The notes below the pieces were generated by a model that had not been told where the DNA came from, ran no database searches, and was given only the letters and a program-made list of their open reading frames with translations. A stretch of DNA of 31,501 bases, from contig BOCB01000013.1 of NCBI GenBank assembly GCA_026002695.1, positions 1-31,501 on the forward strand. Direction: 5' to 3'. The stretch is from Synergistales bacterium. Its GTDB lineage: Bacteria > Synergistota > Synergistia > Synergistales > Synergistaceae. The position numbers and the translations under genes were made by a program. This document shows positions 23,538-30,638 of this stretch, one piece after another (position 1 is the first letter of the stretch; every line of letters starts with the position of its first letter).

Positions 23538-25328
23538 ATGATTATGGGAAACGTACTGCTTTGCGTACCCAAAGACAACAATGCTCCGATTTCGTTTCCT
23601 GCTATAACGCCGGGTATAGCATATATTGCTGCTTATTTGCGGCAGCAAGGAATAAATGTTTTCGGGATAAACCTGAATGTTTTTGCCGATTCACATTTGG
23701 CTCTCGAATCAGCGATAGAAGAGTATAACATAACCGCAGTAGGGGTAGGTGGTCTTGTCGTTCTTTGGAAAGGTATTAAAGAAGTCACAGACATAGTAAA
23801 GCAAATCAATTCGGATATAGTAACTTTTATCGGAGGCGGACTTGTTACATATTCTGCGAAAGAAGCAATGTCAATAGTTGACACAGCAGATTATGGTATT
23901 ATAGGTGAAGGAGAGGCGGCAACAGCTGAACTGCTGAAATCTATTTATGCTGACGGAGATGTATCAATGGTAAGCGGTATTATATACCGTAATAACAAAG
24001 AACTTTGTTTGACTGCCCCAAGAGATGATTTTGCGGACATAGATTTACTCCCGTTCCCTGACTATGAGATTTTTGGATTCAAGAAGATTGATTATGCGCC
24101 AATAGTAACGGCAAGGTCTTGTCCTTATTCTTGCACGTTCTGTTCATATTCCGGCGGCAAAAAATATCGTCAGCGCTCCCTTGATTCTATTTTTTCTGAG
24201 ATAGAGCAAATGATTCAGAAATACGAGATAACAAAAATCAATTTATCCGACGAGCTGTTTTCAGTAAACTCCGAGCGTGTCTTTGAGTTTTGTAAGCGAA
24301 TTACACCTCTTAACCTTAAATGGACAGCGAGTATGCGTGCCGGCAAACACATTTCCATGCCGCTGCTCAAAGCCATGAAGGAATCCGGTTGTGAGTTGTT
24401 AGCTTTTGGTTTAGAAAGCGCAGATCCTACCATACTAAAAAGCATGAACAAGAAAATAACAGTTGAAGATATCGAAAAAATGGTTGGTTTAGCCAACGAA
24501 GCCGGCTTAAATTTAGCCTGTAATGTGATTTTTGGGGATACAGAAGAAACGATGCAAACTATAAAAAATACTATGATGTGGACTATAGAACATAATTCAA
24601 ATAGCTGTGCGATTGACATGGCTATGATTAAGTTGTTCCCGGGTTCGCCCCTGTATGACAAAGCAGTTCTTGAAGGGAAAATACCTGACACGATCAAGCA
24701 CATTGAGAACGGTATCACATTAGTAAATATATCACGGTTATCGGACGAAGCTTATTCTAATATTGCAATAAGTGCTGCAAATGTATCACCTAAACGTAAT
24801 TACGCAGACATCGAATTGGGTTTGAAAGTCAGCCCTGATTGCAAAAGCTACAGTATTACATGGCAGTGCCCGAACTGTCAGAGCATAACCAAGGAAGATA
24901 TGTTGTTTCAAAGTCTGCCGCGTGAAATTTTGATGTGTGACAAATGCGGAAGATTTTATTTGAAGAAGCTCTTGGATGATTATCAAATATTTGCGGACAA
25001 AGAGCTTAGTTTGCTGTTGAGAGAAAAGCGCTGCGCGTTTTGGGGTATTGGTTATTGGTGGCAAGAAATATACGAGAGAAGCAGCATCCTAAAGAATACA
25101 TCGTTTAGCTATAAACTGATAGACAAAAAGTTCAATGCAGTTGAGCGTGTAAATGGCCGCATTATATTGCCTCCCCCCTCTTCAAACGACTTATCAATGT
25201 ATGATTTTGACGTTATTATTTGCCCGACACTTAATTACGAACTTGTAAGTGCTATCAAAATAATTGCTGAGAGTGCTATCCCTGATGTGCAGGTTATACG
25301 ATATTTTGATATTGGATTGAAATCCTGA
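23538..25328 (+). CDS. B12-binding-domain radical SAM protein with zinc-ribbon-like and Rossmann-like C-terminus (596 aa)
   Basis: Residues 1-150 resemble the cobalamin-binding domain of B12-dependent radical SAM enzymes (TPGIAYIAAYLRQQGINVFG, TFIGGGLVTYSAKEA, YGIIGEGEAATAELLK), without a clear DxHxxG base motif. The radical SAM core has CxxxCxxC at C195-C199-C202 (SCPYSCTFCSY), FGLESADP and NVIFGDTEE. Two CxxC pairs (CPNC near 444, CDKC near 467) could bind zinc. The last 100 residues (CAFWGIGYWWQEIYE, LIDKKFNAV, DVIICPT) look like the recurring Rossmann-like module. Such enzymes often methylate unactivated carbon. The gene starts at ATG 23538, directly after the previous stop (TAGATG); ATG 23544 is an alternative. 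A C6 run at 25173-25178 is short and probably stable. Confidence 0.9.
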   Translation: MIMGNVLLCVPKDNNAPISFPAITPGIAYIAAYLRQQGINVFGINLNVFADSHLALESAIEEYNITAVGVGGLVVLWKGIKEVTDIVKQINSDIVTFIGGGLVTYSAKEAMSIVDTADYGIIGEGEAATAELLKSIYADGDVSMVSGIIYRNNKELCLTAPRDDFADIDLLPFPDYEIFGFKKIDYAPIVTARSCPYSCTFCSYSGGKKYRQRSLDSIFSEIEQMIQKYEITKINLSDELFSVNSERVFEFCKRITPLNLKWTASMRAGKHISMPLLKAMKESGCELLAFGLESADPTILKSMNKKITVEDIEKMVGLANEAGLNLACNVIFGDTEETMQTIKNTMMWTIEHNSNSCAIDMAMIKLFPGSPLYDKAVLEGKIPDTIKHIENGITLVNISRLSDEAYSNIAISAANVSPKRNYADIELGLKVSPDCKSYSITWQCPNCQSITKEDMLFQSLPREILMCDKCGRFYLKKLLDDYQIFADKELSLLLREKRCAFWGIGYWWQEIYERSSILKNTSFSYKLIDKKFNAVERVNGRIILPPPSSNDLSMYDFDVIICPTLNYELVSAIKIIAESAIPDVQVIRYFDIGLKS

Positions 25329-25351
25329 AGGAAGCGAGGTTTTCAAGTAAC

Positions 25352-26449
25352 ATGAACGAAGAAAAATCAAGCTCTTTAGTATCAGTAGTGATCCCCATAT
25401 ACAACACGAAACCCTTTTTAACACGGGATTTGGAGAGTATAGTTAATCAAACATACACTAACCTTGAAATTATCTTAGTCGACGATGGCAGCACGGACGG
25501 TTCAGAGAAGATATGCGACGAGTACGCCGCATCCGACAAGCGCGTCAGGGTTATCCACAAAGCGAACGGCGGCGAAGCTTCCGCAAGGAACGTTGGTCTT
25601 ACTCATTCGCGCGGTGAATACGTAATGTTTTGCGATTCAGATGATGAAATCCCACTGGATGCTGTTATGGTTTTTTCGGACGCTTTCTCCGGTTCGGAGG
25701 TTGATATTGTTATTGGCAGTTACAAGGAAATCGGAGACGAGATTCGGTACGCTTATGCGAGCAAGGAAACGTACACAGCTGCTGAAGTTGCGTACGAGAT
25801 GATCACCGATAAGAGCATTTACGGGACACAATATATTATGAGTACGGTATGCGGAAAGCTGTTTAAAAATGAGATAATTCAGAAGAATAATATTTCATTT
25901 AATGAAAACATGGCAGTTGGCAATGACTCGATATTTGTGGCGGAATATTTGAGATTTGCGAGAAAAATTTTCAATGTTTTTGTTCCGCAGTACATTTACT
26001 ACAAATTTAACGCGATTCCCGGACAAAGGGTTGCCGGCACTATGTGGCTTTACCCTGATCTTTACAGGCTGGTGTTTGTTACTTATCAGAAGCTGTGGGA
26101 ACTGTTCCCAAACGATGATGTAAATTGGGCGGAGAGAAAGAAAAAAGCCGCTGGAGTGATTTTTGACAAGTTGATGCCATGGCTGATAAACGCGGTGACG
26201 TATGAGGAACATTTCCCCGGTGGATTGCTTCCAAATATTCGGGAGCTTATTGATTCTTCTCTGATGCGAAACGCCTCCATTGCCTATCGCCGTGAATGGT
26301 TGTGTAACAGCAAAATAATTCCGTTACTTTTTCGGTTGCGAATGCCGGAACTATTGTTGATGGCATTGCGTAGGAGGGCAAAAGAGCGTATCAGCAAAAA
26401 AGACGGACAGTTGCGAGTGCGGATGATATTTCAAGATAACGACAACTAA
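25352..26449 (+). CDS. Glycosyltransferase family 2 (365 aa)
   Basis: GT-A-fold glycosyltransferase that would add a sugar from a nucleotide-sugar donor to the growing glycan. N-terminal VSVVIPIYNT at about 10-19, IILVDDGSTDGSEKICDEYA near 39-58, GEASARNVGL, and the DxD-type FCDSDDE near 93-99 are characteristic. The remainder (KNEIIQKNNISFNENMAVGN, DSIFVAEYL) is typical of capsule or O-antigen GT2 enzymes, and it ends in a basic tail. It starts 23 bases after the radical SAM gene following GAAGGAAGCGAGG. It is related in layout to the gene at 28034 (shared CGKL-KNEII, SIFVAEYL), suggesting duplication. Donor and acceptor cannot be assigned. Confidence 0.93.
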   Translation: MNEEKSSSLVSVVIPIYNTKPFLTRDLESIVNQTYTNLEIILVDDGSTDGSEKICDEYAASDKRVRVIHKANGGEASARNVGLTHSRGEYVMFCDSDDEIPLDAVMVFSDAFSGSEVDIVIGSYKEIGDEIRYAYASKETYTAAEVAYEMITDKSIYGTQYIMSTVCGKLFKNEIIQKNNISFNENMAVGNDSIFVAEYLRFARKIFNVFVPQYIYYKFNAIPGQRVAGTMWLYPDLYRLVFVTYQKLWELFPNDDVNWAERKKKAAGVIFDKLMPWLINAVTYEEHFPGGLLPNIRELIDSSLMRNASIAYRREWLCNSKIIPLLFRLRMPELLLMALRRRAKERISKKDGQLRVRMIFQDNDN

Positions 26450-26522
26450 TAAATTGTCCGCAGCAAGCAGAAAATGTCAGGCTTATGGTAAAAAACTAAA
26501 TACAACTCACAAGGAGGTTTAT

Positions 26523-26791
26523 ATGCGAAATCCAGCACGGGCGCGGTGGTTATGGAAGATAGTCCCCCATATGCGATAGTCGTGGGAGTCCCCGCAAAGG
26601 TGAAAAAATACCGCTTCACCCCGGAGCAGATTGAAATCCTGTTGCGCGTGCGCTGGTGGGAGTGGGACAACGAGACAATTGACAAAAACGCGGAGTTCCT
26701 AATTTACCCCGACAAGTTCTTTGAAAAGTTCGGCGAGGTGCAGGGGCAGGGAGACTGGTATGTTTCATCACAGTATCGTTTCAGGAACTGA
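26523..26791 (+). pseudogene. 3' fragment of a CatB-type hexapeptide acetyltransferase fused to a GT2 start scar
   Basis: Residues TGAVVMEDSPPYAIVVGVPA, KVKKYRF and LLRVRWWEWDNETIDKNAEF match the C-terminal end of hexapeptide-repeat (CatB/xenobiotic type) O-acetyltransferases; the left-handed beta-helix part is missing. The frame is readable from 26528 to the stop at 26789-26791. Just before it, AAGGAGGTTTATATGCGAAATCC copies the ribosome binding site and first codons of the GT2 gene at 26838 (GGGGAGGTTTTATATGCGAACTCC), but in another frame. This looks like a junction where a glycosyltransferase start was joined to the tail of an acetyltransferase. GTG 26546 or ATG 26552 could start a short product, but it would lack catalytic residues. 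Confidence 0.8.
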
Positions 26792-26837
26792 GTGATCCTC
26801 TAATAAGCTATAACGAGGTTTTGCGGGGAGGTTTTAT

Positions 26838-28019
26838 ATGCGAACTCCATTAGTATCAATTGTAATTCCTGTGTATAACGGCAGCAACTACCTCCGCGAA
26901 GCGATAGACAGCGCGTTGGCTCAGGACTATGACAACTGTGAGGTTATCGTCGTCAACGATGGCTCGACCGACGACACGGAACAGATTTGCCTTAGCTACG
27001 GCAACTGCATACGCTATTTCCGCAAGGAAAACGGCGGTGTGGCGACCGCGTTGAATCTTGGTATTACGAAAATGCGCGGAGAGTATTTTTCGTGGCTTTC
27101 ACATGATGACATATATTATCCCGAAAAGATTTCAACCCAAATAGATTCGCTAAAAAAGCTCGGCTTTACCCGCACAGTTGCGTTCTCAAATTATAACGTG
27201 CTGAATATGGACAACGGAATAACAGTTGGTGTGAGCTTTGAAAAGAACTACGCTCAAAGCAAACTTCAAAGTGGAGTGTTCCCTGTTCTTTTCGGCATCG
27301 CCACCGGTTGTGCGCTGCTCATTCACAAGAGCAATTTTGAACGGGTTGAGTCGTTTAATGAAGCCCTTAAAACCGCGCAAGATGTTGACATGTGGTTCAG
27401 AATATTTCGAGGACAGGAAACGGTATTCAACACAGAACGCCTAATATTGATACGTCAGCACCAAGCTCAAGGCACCAAAACGATTAAAACTTATGGCGAT
27501 GAACAAAACAAAATCTCTATCCAGCATTTTGACGCAGTTACGGGCGAGGAAGTCATCCAATTATTCGGGGACAAAAGCTGCTATTGCTATATGATGATAA
27601 AGTTCTTTTTCGAGAACCAAATAATGGGAGCTTTCGAGCACGCGATGGACGTACTGAATACATCGGAGATTTCGGAAGGTTTCAATCGAAAATTGCTTGA
27701 AATGCGTGAACATATCAGTTATCATCTCAATTCAGAGGTACACCGGATCTGCATATTTGGGGCAGGGATAAACGGGCGGAGACTGTTGTTAGATTTGGTG
27801 CTTTGCAAAATTGAGATTTCGTCTTTTTCCGATAACGATCCAAAGAAATGGGGAACCCTAATTCATGGTGTTCCCTGTATATCGCCAAAGGAGATAGATT
27901 TTGAAAACACTTTGATTGTAGTGGCGATACAGGAAAATAAAGCTGTGCTGAAGCAGCTTGAGGAAGCAAATGCTGCTCATGTAATAACGTCGGATAAATT
28001 GTCGCTGATGTCATTTTGA
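26838..28019 (+). CDS. Glycosyltransferase family 2 with C-terminal Rossmann-like module (393 aa)
   Basis: GT2 glycosyltransferase domain at residues 1-240: LVSIVIPVYNGSNYLREAID, VIVVNDGSTDDTEQ, GGVATALNLGITKMRGEYF, and LSHDDIYYPEK in the metal-binding position (the usual DxD is HDD). From about residue 300 the small module seen across the locus appears (RICIFGAGINGRRLLLDL, SFSDNDPKKWG, TLIVVAI). The start follows GCGGGGAGG. It is separated from the downstream GT2 gene by 14 bases. Fusion of a glycosyltransferase with this module supports the module being a pathway-specific binding or docking domain rather than part of a radical SAM fold. Confidence 0.92.
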   Translation: MRTPLVSIVIPVYNGSNYLREAIDSALAQDYDNCEVIVVNDGSTDDTEQICLSYGNCIRYFRKENGGVATALNLGITKMRGEYFSWLSHDDIYYPEKISTQIDSLKKLGFTRTVAFSNYNVLNMDNGITVGVSFEKNYAQSKLQSGVFPVLFGIATGCALLIHKSNFERVESFNEALKTAQDVDMWFRIFRGQETVFNTERLILIRQHQAQGTKTIKTYGDEQNKISIQHFDAVTGEEVIQLFGDKSCYCYMMIKFFFENQIMGAFEHAMDVLNTSEISEGFNRKLLEMREHISYHLNSEVHRICIFGAGINGRRLLLDLVLCKIEISSFSDNDPKKWGTLIHGVPCISPKEIDFENTLIVVAIQENKAVLKQLEEANAAHVITSDKLSLMSF

Positions 28020-28033
28020 GGGAGAGAACTTAT

Positions 28034-29110
28034 ATGATAAGCGGTCTTGTTTCGGTAATTGTACCAGTATACAATACGGAGAGATATTTAAGACGTACGG
28101 TCGAAAGTTTAATAGGACAAACTTCATCTTGCATCGAAATAATTTTGGTTGATGACGGTTCTACAGACAGATCCGGTGAATTATGCGACGATTTATCACA
28201 GCAGGATAGTCGGATAAAAGTCTTTCACCAAACAAACAAAGGTGTTTCTGCCGCAAGAAATTTGGGGCTCCGGAATGTACGGGGCGAGTATATAATGTTC
28301 GTTGATTCAGACGACGAGCTTCCCGCAGATTCAGTGGATAATTTATTAAGTGCCTCAAAAAATACACAGTACGATTTGGTAATCGGCGGCTTGTTTGTTT
28401 CAGAAAACGGAAAAAAAAGGTTAGTTTCGTTGAATCAAGAAAGTTACAATAATTTTGACCTTGCAAACGAAATTGTTACCTATAGCAACGACGGAATCGC
28501 TGCATTCGTAATGTCGTCATCTTGCGGTAAGCTGTACAAGAATGAGATAATTAACAATAATAATATTATATTTAACGAAAACCTACAGGCCGGTGAGGAT
28601 GGGATATTTGTAGCGGAGTATTTGTATGTATCAAAAAAAGTATTCAATGTTTTTCTCCCGTCCTATATAATTCACCGTATGACTCCAAACGAACGGATAT
28701 CGGCGACGTCAAGCGTATATTCCGATATTTTTGAATTCCGGTGTATGTATTTTCAGAACTTGTGGGAAATACTCAGGGATAACTCATCAGACACGGAACA
28801 ACGTTATTTTATGCAAATGGCTTTGCAAAAGCTGATTGGTGATTTAGTAATAGCGGGCGCGTATAACGATTTCTATTTGCGCGGGGAGCTGTATGCCAAA
28901 ATGGAAAAGTTTTTAGAAATACCGTTTATAAGAGAAGCCTCTCTTATATATAGGCGCAAAAGGGCGGCGGACAGCGTTTGGATTCCTTTGTTTCTGCGAT
29001 ACCGCCAGCCACGCCTACTCTGTATTGCAATGAAAATAAGAGGGCAGGCTTATATTAAGGCCAGAGGAAAAAGCCGCTTTGTAAAGTCAATTTACCGCAT
29101 TGGCAAGTAA
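28034..29110 (+). CDS. Glycosyltransferase family 2 (358 aa)
   Basis: GT2 enzyme: LVSVIVPVYNTERYLRRTVE, IILVDDGSTDRSGELCDDLS, GVSAARNLGLRNVRGEYIMF and VDSDDELP (DxD). The C-terminal half (SCGKLYKNEIINNNNIIFNE, DGIFVAEYLYVSKKVFNVFL) parallels the gene at 25352, so the two are paralogs, probably with different acceptor or donor use. The start is ATG 28034 after GGGAGAG; a TTG at 28016 that would overlap the upstream gene is less likely. AT-rich. Followed by a 94-base gap without a clear terminator before the next radical SAM gene. Confidence 0.93.
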   Translation: MISGLVSVIVPVYNTERYLRRTVESLIGQTSSCIEIILVDDGSTDRSGELCDDLSQQDSRIKVFHQTNKGVSAARNLGLRNVRGEYIMFVDSDDELPADSVDNLLSASKNTQYDLVIGGLFVSENGKKRLVSLNQESYNNFDLANEIVTYSNDGIAAFVMSSSCGKLYKNEIINNNNIIFNENLQAGEDGIFVAEYLYVSKKVFNVFLPSYIIHRMTPNERISATSSVYSDIFEFRCMYFQNLWEILRDNSSDTEQRYFMQMALQKLIGDLVIAGAYNDFYLRGELYAKMEKFLEIPFIREASLIYRRKRAADSVWIPLFLRYRQPRLLCIAMKIRGQAYIKARGKSRFVKSIYRIGK

Positions 29111-29204
29111 TAGACTTACGTATATGATCGCGACATAATCGTTGTCGAACGATAGTTGCAGTATATGCACACTAACAAACATTGCCAAAAGGGGCGCGGA
29201 ACAA

Positions 29205-30467
29205 ATGAGGGACTACATAAAGGAAATCGCGGATAAACTGATGCTTGGAAATGCGCCGGTGATACTGTATGGCGCAGGGAGCGATTCCGCTCGTTTGATT
29301 GCGGAAATGAAAAGCAGGTACTCCGTTTTGCCGACTTGTATTTGCGATAGAGACAAAAGCAAACAGGGCAAACAACTCTCCGGCGTTGATGTGCTTTCGC
29401 TTGAAGACGCAATTTCTGCGCATCCAAACGCGCTCTTCTTTGTCGCAAGCAGAACATACGGATATCAAATTATCGGTGAACTCACGGAACGCGAAAATAT
29501 CTCAAGTGCAAACATCATCAACTTTGAGCCTGTGGAAAAGCGATTGAGTTGTGTGGAACTTGAAAGATCTCTTCGAGTTAGCACTAGTGCGCTTTATTTC
29601 TGTTGTTTCCAGTTCGGCCAGAATCAATCTCCAATAATTGAGTTTGGCGGTGACTACGACAAAGCGCCTCAAGAGTTCACAAAATACCGTAATGAGCTTA
29701 TAAACAATATCAACAGCGGATTTCCGACGCCTTGCGATGGATGCCCGCACTTGGTTGAAGATTATTTCCCTGCGCGGCGTAATATAAAACTTATTGCGCA
29801 CGGAAGCGGTGGTATATGTAATTTTAACTGCATTTACTGCACATTCGATGCAAAAAACATATATCCCCCCCCCCCCCAGTCTCAAAATGCTATCGATTTC
29901 ATTAAGATCATTGATGCGTTCGAATCCTATGGTTTGTTATCAGACAACTATTCAATAGATGTTGGGGCTGGTGAAGTGACGATTAGTCCAAGGCGTGAAG
30001 AGCTTTATAAGCTCCTCGAAAAATCGGAGTGTTGTATTTTTACAAACGCGTCTGTTTATGACGAAAAACTTGCGCATTTGCTGAAAAAGTGCAATGCGAT
30101 TCTTGATGTCAGTCTTGATTCCGGGACAAGAGAGACTTTTCGCGTAATTAAAGGCGTTGATTTGTTTGGCAGAGTATGTAAAAACCTGATGCGGTACAAT
30201 CAGGAAAAACCCGGGTGCTTAGTTCTTAAATATATCCTGTTGCCGGGATTTAATGATAACGTAAACGACATTGACGGATTCCTTAAACTTTGCGATGATG
30301 TCGAAGTTAGAATGATTCAGATCTCGACAGATATTTACAGCACCTCCCCAATGAGTGATCATGCTAAAAATATGCTTTGCTATTTGGCGGATAAGATAAA
30401 AGAAAAAGGGTTCCTGTGTAGCGTAGTCTCAAATGTCGCGCGGCGCGTTTTGTCTGAAAGGGATTGA
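29205..30467 (+). CDS. Two-domain radical SAM protein, divergent paralog, with C13 tract (420 aa)
   Basis: Distant relative of the three paralogs at 15988, 17256 and 21041. It has the N-terminal module PVILYGAGSDSARLIAEM with CICDRDKSKQGKQLSGVDVL, CDGC at about 177-180, and CxxxCxxC at C205-C209-C212 (CNFNCIYC). VGAGEVTISP and VSLDSGTRETFRVIKGVDLF align with ASGEITCTP and VSVDSGIRETYKLVKGLDAF. A C13 tract (29865-29877) lies only about nine residues after the last cluster cysteine, so a one-base slip would end the protein just past the Fe-S motif. It is in frame as written. The start is ATG 29205 after AAGGGGCGCGG; an upstream frame from 29142 lacks support. The stop overlaps the ATG of a GT2 scar. 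Confidence 0.9.
   Translation: MRDYIKEIADKLMLGNAPVILYGAGSDSARLIAEMKSRYSVLPTCICDRDKSKQGKQLSGVDVLSLEDAISAHPNALFFVASRTYGYQIIGELTERENISSANIINFEPVEKRLSCVELERSLRVSTSALYFCCFQFGQNQSPIIEFGGDYDKAPQEFTKYRNELINNINSGFPTPCDGCPHLVEDYFPARRNIKLIAHGSGGICNFNCIYCTFDAKNIYPPPPQSQNAIDFIKIIDAFESYGLLSDNYSIDVGAGEVTISPRREELYKLLEKSECCIFTNASVYDEKLAHLLKKCNAILDVSLDSGTRETFRVIKGVDLFGRVCKNLMRYNQEKPGCLVLKYILLPGFNDNVNDIDGFLKLCDDVEVRMIQISTDIYSTSPMSDHAKNMLCYLADKIKEKGFLCSVVSNVARRVLSERD
29865..29877 (+). repeat. C13 tract inside a radical SAM gene
   Basis: Thirteen Cs coding PPPP plus the first base of the next codon, directly downstream of the CxxxCxxC motif. The frame is currently open (ON). It is the longest homopolymer in the window. 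Confidence 0.95.
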
Positions 30468-30529
30468 TGGGTATCTACTATACTCCCCTCGTATCAATCA
30501 TAATCCCGGTATACAACGGAGCGAATTGA
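30467..30529 (+). pseudogene. Truncated glycosyltransferase family 2 start
   Basis: ATG overlapping the previous stop (TGATG) opens MGIYYTPLVSIIIPVYNGAN and then TGA at 30527-30529. This is an obvious GT2 beginning (LVSIIIPVYNG) with the rest missing, close to the start of the gene at 26838. It marks the right edge of the glycan locus. Confidence 0.75.
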
Positions 30530-30592
30530 AAACTATTTCCCGGTATTTGCGGGAAAACAAGGTTGATGGCCCACAGTCTTCGCTAATTCATT

Positions 30593-30598
30593 TATAAT
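30593..30598 (+). promoter_or_regulatory. Possible -10 element of the nuclease gene
   Basis: TATAAT 41 bases before the start at 30639. No good -35 at normal spacing (TTGATG at 30563-30568 is 24 bases away), so it is weakly supported. Confidence 0.3.
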
Positions 30599-30638
30599 AG
30601 TCACGTTGGAAAGTAAACGCGACAGGGGCGAGTTTAGG

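Noticed and set aside
25173..25178. C6 run in the B12 radical SAM gene as a further switch
   Set aside because: Six bases is too short to be called a likely slippage site; a similar G6 occurs in the ATPase gene at 20696-20701.
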